Source of the DNA: Cyanobium sp. FGCU52
GTDB taxonomy: Bacteria > Cyanobacteriota > Cyanobacteriia > PCC-6307 > Cyanobiaceae
Assembly (NCBI GenBank): GCA_024958715.1
Contig: JANWUS010000050.1
Coordinates: 1 to 64,000 of the forward strand
Direction of reading: 5' to 3'
DNA length: 64,000 nt
Under the pieces are notes generated by a model. That model did no database searches, was not told where the DNA came from, and was given only the letters and a program-made list of their open reading frames with translations. The position numbers were made by a program, and so were the translations under genes. How positions within the stretch are numbered: the stretch's first letter is position 1; each line of letters opens with the position of its first letter. This document shows positions 46,069 to 55,892 of the stretch, piece by piece.

Positions 46069-47204
46069 TTGCGGCCCTTAGGTTCGAAAGGCAGCCGTCC
46101 ATTGGCGGGGGCGCTGCCCGCCGTGGCGGCAACGGTCTGCTGGGCGAGCTGCTTGTCGAGGATCTTCTGGAGGTTGTCGGGGAGGGCCTCACGGCTGAGG
46201 ATCCAGGTCTGGACCCCCTGGAAGATGTTGGCCACCACCATGTAAAGCAGCACGCCCGCGGGCAGGGGGAAGAACAGGAACATCGCCGTGATCATGATCG
46301 GCGTGATCTTGTTGGCCGTGGCCTGCTGCGGATTGGGCGGCATACCCACGCCCGAGAGGAACTGGGAGATGAACAGGGTGGCGCCGAAGGAGGCCACCAG
46401 GATCGCCACATCCCAGTTGATGGCGCCATCGGTGAGGAAGCCCACCTGGCCGAGGGCCTTGATGAACAGGAAGCCGCTGCGGGCCGCAAGGCCGGGGATC
46501 TTGCCCTCCACCACGGCGTCGCCGGGAGCGAGGGCATGGATGGTGCCGTCGGCGTCCACGCTCACCACACCCTCGCCCTTGGTGACGCTCCAGCTGGGGT
46601 TGAAGGCGGCGCCGTCGTCGACGCCGGCCAGCACCGAGGCGAAGCTGCTGCCCTCGCGGGTGTGCAGATCCACCTTGCCGGTTTCGCCCACCCCAAGCTT
46701 GAGGCCCTTCTCCAGGGTGCCGATCACCGGCACGTGATTGGTGGCGGTGACGAAGATCGAATGGCTGGGGGTGTTGAACGGCCGGGGCTCGACCGCGGCG
46801 ATCTGGTCGGCCGGCAGCACCTTCAGGTTGAAGGTGTAGGGCACATCGGCGAACGGGCTGCCCCGCAGGGTGGCGAACAGTGCGAACAGGATCGGCATCT
46901 GCACCAGCAGGGGCAGACAGCCCGAGAGGGGGCTGCCGAACTCGTTCATCAGCTTGCCCAGCTCCTCCTGCTGCTTCTGCGGGTCGTTGGCGTACTTGCT
47001 GCGGATCTCGGCCTGCCGCTGCTGCATCACCGGCTGGGCGATGCGCATGCGCCGGGCGCTGCGGATCGAGCCCGCGCTCAGGGGGAAGAGGGCGAGCCGG
47101 ATGACCACCGTGAGAGCGACGATCGCGAGGCCATAGCTGGGCACCAATCCATAGAAGAAATCAAGGATCGGGATCAGCAGGTTGTCGGAGATGTAGCCGA
47201 TCAC
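46065..47204 (-). CDS. yidC: Membrane insertase YidC/Oxa1
   Basis: 379 residues. First helix [34 protein letters not shown] with the conserved arginine of the hydrophilic groove, then [54 protein letters not shown], a large insertion (residues ~120-240) containing a Big-like segment ([30 protein letters not shown]), and final helices [14 protein letters not shown] and [22 protein letters not shown]. The insertion between helices is seen in picocyanobacterial YidC. Inserts photosystem and ATPase subunits into membranes. Confidence 0.95.
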   Translation of the reverse strand: MIGYISDNLLIPILDFFYGLVPSYGLAIVALTVVIRLALFPLSAGSIRSARRMRIAQPVMQQRQAEIRSKYANDPQKQQEELGKLMNEFGSPLSGCLPLLVQMPILFALFATLRGSPFADVPYTFNLKVLPADQIAAVEPRPFNTPSHSIFVTATNHVPVIGTLEKGLKLGVGETGKVDLHTREGSSFASVLAGVDDGAAFNPSWSVTKGEGVVSVDADGTIHALAPGDAVVEGKIPGLAARSGFLFIKALGQVGFLTDGAINWDVAILVASFGATLFISQFLSGVGMPPNPQQATANKITPIMITAMFLFFPLPAGVLLYMVVANIFQGVQTWILSREALPDNLQKILDKQLAQQTVAATAGSAPANGRLPFEPKGRK

Positions 47205-47259
47205 GGCGGGGGAGTTCGGGGTGGGGGGATCCGGGGGACAGTGTGCCCGACCGGTGGGC

Positions 47260-47730
47260 TCAGGCGGCGGTCTCGCCAGCGGATCCGAAGCCGGTGCTCG
47301 CCCGGCTGCCGGTCCCGGTCTTGCTGCGGCGGTTTCGGCGCTGTTCCTCGATGTAGGCCTCCAGTTCGCGGAAGCGCGGCACCGAGCGCATCTCGAGCTT
47401 GAAGCCGTCGTCGAGCACCAGCACCATGTCGCCCCAGGCGCCGAAGCCGCGGGGGACGGCGCGCACCTCGCGGATCTGGGAATAGACCACCTGGGTGCGG
47501 TCGCGGCCCAGCCAGCCGCCGTTCACCTCGATCCGGCGGCTGGTGATGCGGTAGCGCAGCCACAGGGCCCGCACCACGGCCCCCACGGCGAAGGGAAGAC
47601 CGATCAGGGTGAGGCCGAACAGCAGGTTGAGGATCAGATCGCCGCGGGCTGGACCCCCTTCGTAGAAGGTGGTCTCCGCGGGGGCGGGGCTCGCCGCGGC
47701 GCCGGCGGTGGTCGTGGGGGTGCCGGTCAT
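47260..47730 (-). CDS. Bacterial PH-domain membrane protein (DUF304-like)
   Basis: 156 residues. After a Thr/Ala-rich head a hydrophobic hairpin [27 protein letters not shown] (about residues 31-58) is followed by [33 protein letters not shown], the start of a YdbS-type PH domain. Sits between rnpA and yidC, a place where cyanobacteria carry this gene; its ATG overlaps the rnpA stop. Confidence 0.85.
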   Translation of the reverse strand: MTGTPTTTAGAAASPAPAETTFYEGGPARGDLILNLLFGLTLIGLPFAVGAVVRALWLRYRITSRRIEVNGGWLGRDRTQVVYSQIREVRAVPRGFGAWGDMVLVLDDGFKLEMRSVPRFRELEAYIEEQRRNRRSKTGTGSRASTGFGSAGETAA

Positions 47731-48107
47731 GGGGTGAGTCCTGCCTTGTGCAACAGATGGCGACATTCTCCCAGTAGCTGCTCCTGGGGAAGGTCGGGAG
47801 AACCGGGCTTCAGGCTGATCAGCAGCCAGACCGGCTGCGGCGCCACGATCGGCTGCTCGAGAAGGTGGGCCTGCAGCAGGCGGCGCAGGCGGTTGCGCTG
47901 GACTGCCCGCTTGCTGACCTTGGCGCTCACCACCACGGCGCAGCGCCAGGGGCTGGAGGCATGCCCGCGTTCCTGAAACGGCAGGAGCGGGGGCTCGGCC
48001 GGCCACACCCGTAGGACCATCGCGGTGCCATGCAGGCGTGGAGCCTTGCGGTAGATCCTCTCGAACACGCGGTGGCCCCGGAGGCGATGCCGCTGGGGCA
48101 GGGCCAC
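47727..48107 (-). CDS. rnpA: Ribonuclease P protein component
   Basis: 126 residues. HRLRGHRVFERIYRKAPRLHG and the RNP motif KVSKRAVQRNRLRRLLQ (near residue 66) identify it. Binds the RNA subunit and pre-tRNA 5' leaders. Follows rpmH, 17 bases away, in the canonical rpmH-rnpA order; rnpB is not in this window. Confidence 0.94.
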   Translation of the reverse strand: MALPQRHRLRGHRVFERIYRKAPRLHGTAMVLRVWPAEPPLLPFQERGHASSPWRCAVVVSAKVSKRAVQRNRLRRLLQAHLLEQPIVAPQPVWLLISLKPGSPDLPQEQLLGECRHLLHKAGLTP

Positions 48108-48123
48108 GACGGCGGCGCCGGGC

Positions 48124-48261
48124 TCAGACCGCCAGACGGGCGCGGCCGCGGCGGCGGCGGGCGCGGATCACCCGGCGACCGGTGTGGGTGCGCATGCGCA
48201 CGCGGAAACCGGACACGCGCTTGCGCTTGCGGCTGGTTCCTTCCAAGGTGCGTTTGGTCAT
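48124..48261 (-). CDS. rpmH: 50S ribosomal protein bL34
   Basis: 45 residues, [25 protein letters not shown] then [20 protein letters not shown], the full-length L34. Too short for many gene finders. Start ATG at 48261. First gene of rpmH-rnpA-PH-yidC. Confidence 0.97.
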   Translation of the reverse strand: MTKRTLEGTSRKRKRVSGFRVRMRTHTGRRVIRARRRRGRARLAV

Positions 48262-48335
48262 GGCAGCCTCCCGGCGTCTCGTTTCCTGTCAGCCGGACAC
48301 CCTACCAGCCGGGGTGGCCGCCACCCGGAGGGTGA

Positions 48336-48959
48336 TCAGTTGGGCTCGATCTGGATCATCCAGCTGCCCAGATAGCCCGACACCGGGATGTCGCCAGGGG
48401 CCTGGGCCATGGCATTGAGCTGGTACATCGTGGCGGTGAAGGGGTTGAACAGGGTCATGTGCACCCCGATCGTGCCGTTGTCCGAGACGGGCGTGTTGGG
48501 GAAGATCTCGATGGCCCGGCCGTTCGGGGCCACTTCCACCGTGGCCGGGATCACCTTCTCGCAGCGGGTGCGGCTGAGCATGCCGCCCTCGCTCATCTCG
48601 CAGAGGCGGATGCGCTTCGGGTCGAGCTTCACGTCGAAGTTGTCCGGCAGGCTGATGCTGAGCTTGAGGATCGCGGTCTTGCGGTCCTTCGGCCTCAGTT
48701 TCAGGAAATACTCCGAGCGCCGCAGCCGGGTGGTTTCGGTAAGGAAGCAGGTGAGGTTGCGGAAGTCTTTGTTGTTCTCCCAGCGGTAGGACATCAGCGA
48801 CTCGCAGGTGCCGCTGCCGGCCCGGGCCGGTTGCAGTCCGAGGAGGGGGGCCGTGGTGCGGTCCAGGGGAAGCAGCGCCGCGGCCGCGCCGACGGCCAGG
48901 GAGGCACCGGCGAGGCCGGCGGCCGACCACAGGCGATCGGTTCGCAGGAAGGGGGCCAT
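48336..48959 (-). CDS. DUF2808 secreted protein
   Basis: 207 residues. A hydrophobic N-terminal helix (WSAAGLAGASLAVGAAAALLPL) acts as signal or anchor. The core YFLKLRPKDRKTAILKLSISLPDNFDVKLDPKRIRLCEM ... FPNTPVSDNGTIGVHMTLFNPF is the cyanobacterial DUF2808 domain, an extracytoplasmic beta-sandwich of unknown role. Four cysteines. ATG at 48959 preferred to the one at 49004, which extends over a non-conserved-looking head. Confidence 0.88.
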   Translation of the reverse strand: MAPFLRTDRLWSAAGLAGASLAVGAAAALLPLDRTTAPLLGLQPARAGSGTCESLMSYRWENNKDFRNLTCFLTETTRLRRSEYFLKLRPKDRKTAILKLSISLPDNFDVKLDPKRIRLCEMSEGGMLSRTRCEKVIPATVEVAPNGRAIEIFPNTPVSDNGTIGVHMTLFNPFTATMYQLNAMAQAPGDIPVSGYLGSWMIQIEPN

Positions 48960-49000
48960 GGGAAGCCGGAGCAGGAAAGGAAAATCCTCTGAAGGCCGGC

Positions 49001-49420
49001 TCACCCCTCGGGCATGAAGTGGTCGGAAGGGGAGGTGGCTGCGGCGGGATGGGCCCTGTCCGGCCGCAGCCGCGAGGCTTCCCGCAGGTAGGGATGGTCG
49101 GGAATCCGGTCGGGTTCGAGCCAGGCATGGGCCAGCAGCCGGATGCAGCGGGGCAGATCCCCGGCCACCGCCATCTGCTGGCAGTCGAGCAGTGCCACGC
49201 CGTCCCAGCCCTCCCGCCGGCGGGCCACCGCGGCCGGGAAGCAGGCATCGAGGTCGGCCGTCACCGAGAAGGTGACCGACAGCAATCGGGAGCCATCGAG
49301 CCGGTTGCGGTGCATCAGGGCATCCACCAGCTCGGCCACCGCCGAGGCGATCGCCTCGGCGGTGTTGGCCTCGGCGGTGGTGGCGCCGCGCAGGGCCCGC
49401 AGCTGGAGGGGAGGCGTCAT
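49001..49420 (-). CDS. aroH: Chorismate mutase, AroH type
   Basis: 139 residues, trimeric AroH fold. LRGATTAEANTAEAIASAVAELVDALMHRN starts with the conserved Arg of the active site; SVTFSVTADLDACFPAAVARRREGW, ALLDCQQMAVAGDLPRCIRLLAHAW (active-site Cys/Arg region) follow. Converts chorismate to prephenate for Phe and Tyr. The terminal 20 residues are low-complexity. Between sppA and DUF2808. Confidence 0.92.
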   Translation of the reverse strand: MTPPLQLRALRGATTAEANTAEAIASAVAELVDALMHRNRLDGSRLLSVTFSVTADLDACFPAAVARRREGWDGVALLDCQQMAVAGDLPRCIRLLAHAWLEPDRIPDHPYLREASRLRPDRAHPAAATSPSDHFMPEG

Positions 49421-49428
49421 GGCGGGGC

Positions 49429-50241
49429 TCAGGGGCGATGGAGCCAGAGCGGCTGCCCGCTCCAGGCGAGTTCGAGGCTCAGGGCCTGACCCACCGCCCG
49501 CAGCGCGCTGCGGCCGGGGATCAGGCCGGCGAAGCGCTTCGGGGGCTTGCCGAAGGTGACAGGACGGCACTTCTCAGGATCCAGGCCCGCCAGTTCGGCC
49601 GCCAGCCGCCGGGCAGCCTCCTCGTCGCCGAGAGCATCGACCAGGCCGAGGTCCATGGCCTGCTCGCCGGTGAACACCCGGCCGTCGGCGAAGCTGCGCA
49701 CGGCCTCCTGGCTCAGGCCCCGCCCCTCGGCCACGGCTGCCACGAACTGGCCGTAGCTGGCGTCGATCAGCCCCTGCAGCAGGGCCCGTTCATCGTCGGT
49801 GAGAGCCCGGTCCGGGGAGAGGATGTCCTTGTAGAGGCCGCTTTTGACGGTGTCGAAGCGGATGCCGATCCGCTCCAGCAGCCGCGAGAGATCGTTGCCC
49901 CGCAGGATCACGCCGATCGAGCCGGTGATGGTGCCGGAATTGGCCACGATCCGCTCGGCGGCCACCCCGACATACACGCCACCGGAGGCGGAAACGTTGC
50001 CGAAGCTGGCCACCACCCGGCAGCCCTTCTGACGCAGCCGCCGAATGGCGGCGTGGATCTCCTGACTGTCGCCCACGGTGCCGCCGGGGCTGTCGATGCG
50101 CAGCAGCAGGGCGGGGCATTCGCGACGTCCCACGGCCTCCAGGGCCTGGATCACCCGCTCGCGGGTGGGGCCGGCGATCGGCCCCTCGATCGCGATCCGT
50201 GCCAGGGTGCGACGGGTCTTGCGGCGCCAGGGCCAGGCCAT
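49429..50241 (-). CDS. sppA: Signal peptide peptidase SppA, short form
   Basis: 270 residues. Serine nucleophile in VSASGGVYVGVAAERI (about residue 92), the lysine in TVKSGLYKDILSPDRALTDDE (about residue 147), LRIDSPGGTVGDSQEIHAAI before the serine. Half-size SppA as in Bacillus and cyanobacteria; cuts leftover signal peptides in the membrane, and a cyanobacterial member acts in phycobilisome breakdown. The frame upstream of 50241 is not coding. Confidence 0.94.
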   Translation of the reverse strand: MAWPWRRKTRRTLARIAIEGPIAGPTRERVIQALEAVGRRECPALLLRIDSPGGTVGDSQEIHAAIRRLRQKGCRVVASFGNVSASGGVYVGVAAERIVANSGTITGSIGVILRGNDLSRLLERIGIRFDTVKSGLYKDILSPDRALTDDERALLQGLIDASYGQFVAAVAEGRGLSQEAVRSFADGRVFTGEQAMDLGLVDALGDEEAARRLAAELAGLDPEKCRPVTFGKPPKRFAGLIPGRSALRAVGQALSLELAWSGQPLWLHRP

Positions 50242-50311
50242 CGGGTCGGTCGGTGTTGGGGGGATCTTAAAAAGAGGGCCGAGGACGGCCCGCCGGGCCC
50301 GGAGCCAGCCC

Positions 50312-51301
50312 ATGCCCCAGCCCCTGCGCTGGCTGTCGATGCTTCTGCCCTTCGCCCTGTGGGGAACGGCGATGGCGGCGATGCGCCCGCTGCTCGATGG
50401 AGCCTCCCCGCCGCTGGTGGCGGCCCTGCGGATCCTGCCGGCCGGGTTGGCGCTGCTGGGGGTGGCGGCTCTGATGGGACGCCGCCTGGCGGTGGCCGAG
50501 GAGGATCGACCCTGGCTGCTGCTGTTCGCGCTCGTGGACGCCACGCTCTTCCAGGGTCTGCTGACCCGGGGCCTGGCCGAGACCGGTGCCGGCCTTGGAT
50601 CGGTGCTGATCGACTCCCAGCCCCTGCTGGTGGCTCTTCTTGCCCGGGTGCTGTTCGCGGAGGCCATCAACCCGGTGGGCTGGCTGGGCCTGCTGATCGG
50701 GCTGCTGGGCATCCTCTGCCTCGGCCTGCCGCAGTCCCTGCTGCGCCACTGGTGGCTGGAGGGGCCCCGGGTGCTGGGGGAGCCCGCCTGGAGCCACGGT
50801 GAGCTGTGGATGCTGGGGGCCGCCGCCGCCATGGCGGTGGGAACCGTGCTCAGCCGCTACGCCTGCCGGCGCAGCGATCCGCTGGCCGTCACGGGCTGGC
50901 ATCTGCTGCTCGGTGGGGTCCCCCTGCTCGTGCTCGCGGCGCTCGGTCCCGCTGGAGGGGCCGGCCTGCTCCCCCACTGGAGCCCGCTCGACTGGGGGCT
51001 GATGGCCTACGCCTCCCTGTTCGGCAGTGCCCTGGCCTATGGCCTGTTCTTCTGGTTCGCCACCCGGGGTGATCTCACCGGCTTCTCCGCCCTCACCTTC
51101 CTCACCCCGGTGTTCGCGCTGTTCACCGGGATGGTGCTGCTGGGCGAGCGGCTGCGTCCCCTGCAGTGGCTCGGTGCCGCTCTCGCCCTGGTGTCGGTGG
51201 TGCTGATCCACCGCCGCCAGCTGCTCTGGCAGCGGCCCGATCCGGCCCCGGGGTCCACGGAACCCCTGCCGCTGGAGGAGAACCGCGTGGGGGTGGGGTG
51301 A
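50312..51301 (+). CDS. EamA/DMT family transporter
   Basis: 329 residues with ten membrane helices in two EamA repeats, each beginning with a tract like LPFALWGTAMAAMRPLL and AAMAVGTVLSRYACRR. Likely exports or imports a small metabolite; substrate not identified. Its stop overlaps by one base the ATG of the GT39 gene, so the two are co-translated. Confidence 0.88.
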   Translation: MPQPLRWLSMLLPFALWGTAMAAMRPLLDGASPPLVAALRILPAGLALLGVAALMGRRLAVAEEDRPWLLLFALVDATLFQGLLTRGLAETGAGLGSVLIDSQPLLVALLARVLFAEAINPVGWLGLLIGLLGILCLGLPQSLLRHWWLEGPRVLGEPAWSHGELWMLGAAAAMAVGTVLSRYACRRSDPLAVTGWHLLLGGVPLLVLAALGPAGGAGLLPHWSPLDWGLMAYASLFGSALAYGLFFWFATRGDLTGFSALTFLTPVFALFTGMVLLGERLRPLQWLGAALALVSVVLIHRRQLLWQRPDPAPGSTEPLPLEENRVGVG

Positions 51302-53151
51302 TGGCGACACCGATCAAGCCGGTGGCAAGGCGCTCCAGGCGTTTCGCCCTGCTGGCCGTGCTGGCGCTGGGCCTGCTGCTGTTCGTCTGGCGGCTCGGCA
51401 GCACCGGCCTGGTGGATGAGACGCCGCCGCTGTTCGCCGCCTCGGCGCGGGCGATGGCCGAGAGCGGTGACTGGCTGATCCCGCACGTGAACGGCCTGCC
51501 CCGCTACGACAAGCCGCCGCTGGTGTACTGGCTGATGGGCGCCCTCTATGCGCTCCCCGGCCAGGCCCGCTGGAATCCGCTGGGCACCTGGGCGTCCTCC
51601 CTGCCGTCGGCCCTGGCGAGCGTGGCCGTGATGCTGCTGCTCTGCGACACGCTGCTGCGCCGTCCCCAGCCGGTGGCCCGGCCTCCTCTGGTGGTGGCCG
51701 TCACCGCCGCCCTGGCCTTCGCCCTCTCGCCCCTGGTGATCCTCTGGGGTCGCATCGGCGTCAGCGACGCGGTGTTCAGCGCACTGTTGGCCGCCAGCCT
51801 GCTGCTGGCCTGGCGCACCTACGCCGCCGGCGTCGGTCCCTGGTGGCCGGCCTGGCCTGTGCTGGGCCTGGCGGTGCTCGCCAAGGGGCCCGTGGCCGTG
51901 GTCCTGTTCGCGCTGACGCTCCTGCCGTTCGGCTGGCTCCAGGCCGATCTCGCCGGTCTGTGGCGCCGGCTGCGACCCGTCACCGGGCTGGTCCTCACCA
52001 CCCTGGTGGCCCTGCCCTGGTACGGGCTGGCCCTGCTGCGCGAAGGCCGTCCCTACTGGGACAGCTTCTTCGGCTACCACAACCTCCAGCGCTTCACCGC
52101 CGTTGTCAATGACCACCTCCAGCCCTGGTGGTTCTTCGCTCCGGTGCTGGTGGTGGCCAGCCTGCCCGCCACCCCCCTGCTGCTGCTGGGGCTGGCCCGG
52201 GCGATCGGGCCGCTCTCCCTGTCCTGGCGCCGCCCCGTCGAACCGCGGTCCGCTGCCGCCTCCCTCGACCGATTCGCCGCCTGCTGGCTGCTGGCGGTGC
52301 TGCTGTTCTTCACCCTCGCCGCCACCAAGCTGCCCAGCTACTGGCTACCCGCCACCCCGGCCGCCGGTCTGCTGATCGCCCTGGCCTGCCGCACCGGCTT
52401 CAGCAGCGGTGACCCCTCCACACCGCCGGACGACCGGGCGGGCCGCCTGGCCTGGCGGCTGACCCTGCTGCTGGCCCTGCTGCTCGCCGGCGTCTTCGCA
52501 CTGGCTCCCCTGTGGGTCCCCCTGATCAACGATCCCGAGATGCCCACCCTGCCGGCGGAGCTGCTGGCCGGCCGCCTGCTGGTGCCGGCGGCCCTCTGCC
52601 TGGCGGCCGCCGCTCTGGTCGGCTGGATCCTGCGACGGCGCCCGGCGCCGATCGCCCTGCTGGCCCTGCAGCTTCCCCTGGCCCTGTTCGTGCCCACGGC
52701 CCTGCTCCCCTGCTGGTCCCTGGGCGATCAGGTACGGGGGCTGCCCGTGCGGCGCATGGCCGAGGCCATCGGGCGAACGGCACAACCCGGTGAACCGCTG
52801 GCGATGGTGGGCATCCTCAAGCCCTCCCTGCACTACTACAGCCGCCGTGTCGTGATCTACGAGGGCCGCTGGGCCGGTGGGTTGGTGAATCTGGCCGATC
52901 GGTTGCGACGGGAGGACCGGGAGGGTCAGCGGCCGTCCCCCGCGGCCCAGCAGCCCACGGTGCTCGTGGTGATCGATGCCACCACCGCGGCCGAGCCCTA
53001 CTGGCAGGGCCTGGCCCCTCAGGAACTGGCCCGGGCCGGCCTCTACCGGCTCTGGCGCCTCGATCGGGGGCGTCTCGAAGCCCGGGAGGCCTCCCTGCGG
53101 GCCGCCGGCCAGGGGCCCGACTGGTACCGACCGGTTCCGGAGCGTTACTGA
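51301..53151 (+). CDS. Glycosyltransferase family 39 (ArnT-like)
   Basis: 616 residues with about 12 membrane helices. Extracytoplasmic loop with STGLVDETPPLFAASARAMAESGDW holds the acidic catalytic pair of GT-C enzymes (DE), and GLPRYDKPPLVYWLMG is the ArnT signature. A soluble C-terminal domain of ~130 residues (MAEAIGRTAQPGEPLAMVGI ...) follows. It probably transfers a sugar from a polyprenyl carrier to lipid or glycan. Convergent, overlapping by 7 bases, with the histidine kinase. Confidence 0.9.
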   Translation: MATPIKPVARRSRRFALLAVLALGLLLFVWRLGSTGLVDETPPLFAASARAMAESGDWLIPHVNGLPRYDKPPLVYWLMGALYALPGQARWNPLGTWASSLPSALASVAVMLLLCDTLLRRPQPVARPPLVVAVTAALAFALSPLVILWGRIGVSDAVFSALLAASLLLAWRTYAAGVGPWWPAWPVLGLAVLAKGPVAVVLFALTLLPFGWLQADLAGLWRRLRPVTGLVLTTLVALPWYGLALLREGRPYWDSFFGYHNLQRFTAVVNDHLQPWWFFAPVLVVASLPATPLLLLGLARAIGPLSLSWRRPVEPRSAAASLDRFAACWLLAVLLFFTLAATKLPSYWLPATPAAGLLIALACRTGFSSGDPSTPPDDRAGRLAWRLTLLLALLLAGVFALAPLWVPLINDPEMPTLPAELLAGRLLVPAALCLAAAALVGWILRRRPAPIALLALQLPLALFVPTALLPCWSLGDQVRGLPVRRMAEAIGRTAQPGEPLAMVGILKPSLHYYSRRVVIYEGRWAGGLVNLADRLRREDREGQRPSPAAQQPTVLVVIDATTAAEPYWQGLAPQELARAGLYRLWRLDRGRLEAREASLRAAGQGPDWYRPVPERY

Positions 53152-54623
53152 GGCGGCAGGCCGTCGCCCGGCCCTGCTCCCGGATCGCCGGCTTCGGGCG
53201 CCCGCAGGTGCAGGCGGAAACAGCTTCCCTGGCCCAGCTCGCTCTCCACCTCGATCCTGCCCCCCATCGCCTCCACCAGCAGGTTCACGATCGACAGGCC
53301 CAGACCCGATCCCCTGGCCCGGTCGAGGGCGTTGGCCGCGCGATGGAATCGCTCGAAGATCCGCGGCAGGTCGTCGGGCGGGATGCCGATGCCGCGGTCG
53401 CTCACGCTGATGGCCACCCCGGGGCGGCCGTCGGCGTCCCGCTCCCTCACCAGCTCCACCTCGATCGGGGCGTTGTCGGGGGTGTACTTGTCGGCGTTCT
53501 CGATCAGGTTCAGCACCACCTGCTGCAGCCGGTCGGCCTCGGCGATCGCCATCACCGGCTGTTCGGTGGAATCCTGCGGCAGCCGCAGCTCCAGCCGCCG
53601 GGCCAGCTGGCTGCGGGCCAGATCACAGGCCATCAGAAGGATCTCGTCCACCGCCACCGGGCCCGGCAGCAGCTCCAGCCGGCCCGACTCGCTGCGGGAC
53701 AGGTCGAGCAGGTCGTTGAGCAGACGCGTGATCCGGTGGGTCTCGGCCTCGGCCGTGGCCAGGGCCCGCAGCTGTTCGGGCTGGAGGCTGCCCCCCCGCC
53801 GCTGCAGACGCCGCAGATAGCCGCTGATGATCGTGAGCGGATTGCGCAGCTCGTGGCTGACCGCACTCACGAAGCTGCGCTGGTGGTCCCACGTGTGGGC
53901 CAGACGATCCAGCAGGCTGTTGTAGGCCTCCGCCAGGTCCTGCACCTCCCGTGGCGCGCCGGCCAACGCCAGCCTGCTGGTGGCCAGCGTGTCGGTGGTG
54001 ATGGCCGCCGCCATGCGGTTGAGTTCCCGAAGCGGCCGGATGATGCGGCGCGTCAGCAGGGTGAGGGCCAGCAGGGTGAGGGCCAGGCAGCCGAGCCAGA
54101 TCAGCAGCATGTCCATCAGCAGGCGGACCAGGGCCCGCCAGGGTTCGTTCACGTCCTCCGCCACCCAGAGGTCGGTGCCGTCGGTGCTGCGGTGATGGCG
54201 GTGCACCAGATAGCGGTGGTTACCGATCGTGCGGGGTGTCACCGGTCCAGGCCCGTCACCGCTGCCCCCGGGAACGGAGAACAGTGGAGCTTGGTCGATC
54301 CCCTGCAGCGGACGCGAGAGCAGCCGGCGGCCATCGGGTCGGCGGATCCAGAAGAGGGGCCCGCCGCGGGACTGGCGATCGATGGCGCGGCTCAGCGCGC
54401 TGAGGTCCACCGGCTGGGGACTGGCGGCCACCGCGTCGAGACGGGCCACCAGCGGCTCGGCCGCGGAGGTTGCACGATGCAGATGGTCGCGGACCAGCGC
54501 CTGGCGGTTGAGCTGGATCGTGGCCCCAGCGGCGGCCGCGAACCCCAGGGCGGCGGTGCCGAGCACCGCCAGATGCAACTGGACCAGGAGGCTGCCGAAC
54601 CGTGAGGACCGCCCCGTGCCCAC
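53145..54623 (-). CDS. Sensor histidine kinase
   Basis: 492 residues. Two membrane helices (about 13-33 and 150-170) bracket an extracytoplasmic sensor; a HAMP-like region follows, then HisKA with SAVSHELRNPLTIISGYLRR (His near residue 250) and HATPase with NLIENADKYTPDN, SVSDRGIGIPPDD, GSGLGLSIVNLLVE. No response regulator lies nearby, so the partner is unlinked. The sensed signal is unknown. GTG start. Confidence 0.92.
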   Translation of the reverse strand: MGTGRSSRFGSLLVQLHLAVLGTAALGFAAAAGATIQLNRQALVRDHLHRATSAAEPLVARLDAVAASPQPVDLSALSRAIDRQSRGGPLFWIRRPDGRRLLSRPLQGIDQAPLFSVPGGSGDGPGPVTPRTIGNHRYLVHRHHRSTDGTDLWVAEDVNEPWRALVRLLMDMLLIWLGCLALTLLALTLLTRRIIRPLRELNRMAAAITTDTLATSRLALAGAPREVQDLAEAYNSLLDRLAHTWDHQRSFVSAVSHELRNPLTIISGYLRRLQRRGGSLQPEQLRALATAEAETHRITRLLNDLLDLSRSESGRLELLPGPVAVDEILLMACDLARSQLARRLELRLPQDSTEQPVMAIAEADRLQQVVLNLIENADKYTPDNAPIEVELVRERDADGRPGVAISVSDRGIGIPPDDLPRIFERFHRAANALDRARGSGLGLSIVNLLVEAMGGRIEVESELGQGSCFRLHLRAPEAGDPGAGPGDGLPPQ

Positions 54624-54629
54624 CGCGGT

Positions 54630-55829
54630 TCAGGCGGCCATGGGCGTGCGGATCAGCCCCTGATACAGGCGCTCCAGGGCATCGATGTTGCGGGTGAGGG
54701 TGTAGCGCTCGAGAACCCGCTCGCGCGCCCGCCGTCCGAGTTCGGCGGTCAGCACGGGCTGGTCGCGCAGCACCGGCAACAGGGTGCGCAGCTGCGTGGT
54801 GACCCCCTGGGTGCGGATCACGATGCCCGCGCCTCCTTCGAGCACCTCCCCGTCGGCGCCGGCGTCGGTGGCCACGCAGGCGGTGCCGCTGGCCATCGCC
54901 TCCAGCAGGGCCAGGGACAGGCCCTCCACCAGGGAGGGCAGCAGGAAGACCTCGGCGAGCTGCAGCAGGGCGATCCGGCGCTCCAGGCTGGCCTCGTAGC
55001 CCCACCAGACCACATCGTTCTCAGCGCCGGTCTGCAGGGAGCTGAGCAGCGGCCCATCGCCCACCACCACCAGCACGCAGCCCTCGGGCCGCACCAGCCG
55101 CCAGGCCCGCAGCAGAGCCTCCACGTTCTTCTCGGTGGACACCCGGCCCATGTAGAGGAAGACGCGCCTCCCCGAGAACTGCCGCCGCAGCGCCTCCAGT
55201 TCCGCGGCCGGCCCTGCCGGGGGCGGGCACCAGAGGGAGGGATCCACGCCGTTGGGGATCACCGCCAGCCGCTCCCGTCGCACCCCGAGCCTCTCAAGCA
55301 TCTCGGCCTGAAGGTCGGAGAACACGATCACCCGGTCGAAGCGGGCCAGGGAGGGGGCGTAGAGCTGATAGGTGAGCTGCTGGGTGCCTGCGGCGAGGTT
55401 GCGCAGGCCGGCATCGAAGGCCGGGTGGAAGGTGGCCACCAGGGGCAGCCCCAGCTGCTGGCACAGATCCGGCAGGCGGAAGTCGAGCGGGGAGAGGGTG
55501 AGGCTGGCGTGCACCAGATCGGGCCGCAGCTGCTCGAGCGATTCGCGCAGCTCGCGCTGGGCCCCCGGCGAGGGGATCGTGTACACCTGCGACTTCACCA
55601 GGTAAGGCAGGGTGACGTCCCGGGTTTCGCCGGTGGGGTCCCAGCTGGGGAGGGGAGGCGTTTCCTCCTGCCGGCTCAGGGGCGCCGTCGGGGTGTCGAA
55701 GTGGATGAAGCTGACCCGATGGCCCCGTTCCCGCAGGGCCGCGGTGGTGCTCAGACCGTAGGTGACATTGCCGCAGAAGGGGGACTTCTTGCCCAGCCAG
55801 GCAACGTGAACCACCGGGAGCGGTTGCAT
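54630..55829 (-). CDS. Glycosyltransferase family 4
   Basis: 399 residues, GT-B fold. VHVAWLGKKSPFCGNVTYGLSTTAAL opens it; C-terminal VFLYMGRVSTEKNVEALLRAW and the donor motif SLVEGLSLALLEAMASGTA with the E-x7-E. The opening resembles cyanobacterial GT4 enzymes that make glycolipids, such as the digalactosyl-lipid synthase, but this is not certain. Upstream of the kinase in the same direction; the next gene upstream is an MFS transporter. Confidence 0.87.
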   Translation of the reverse strand: MQPLPVVHVAWLGKKSPFCGNVTYGLSTTAALRERGHRVSFIHFDTPTAPLSRQEETPPLPSWDPTGETRDVTLPYLVKSQVYTIPSPGAQRELRESLEQLRPDLVHASLTLSPLDFRLPDLCQQLGLPLVATFHPAFDAGLRNLAAGTQQLTYQLYAPSLARFDRVIVFSDLQAEMLERLGVRRERLAVIPNGVDPSLWCPPPAGPAAELEALRRQFSGRRVFLYMGRVSTEKNVEALLRAWRLVRPEGCVLVVVGDGPLLSSLQTGAENDVVWWGYEASLERRIALLQLAEVFLLPSLVEGLSLALLEAMASGTACVATDAGADGEVLEGGAGIVIRTQGVTTQLRTLLPVLRDQPVLTAELGRRARERVLERYTLTRNIDALERLYQGLIRTPMAA

Positions 55830-55892
55830 CCGACACCGAAAACTAGCAGTGCTGCCAGTGGCCCCGATGCGGCCCACGGCGGATGCGCCGCA

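Noticed and set aside
53145-53151. Overlap of the GT39 and kinase ends as an unusual feature
   Set aside because: Short convergent overlaps of a few bases are common in this compact genome.
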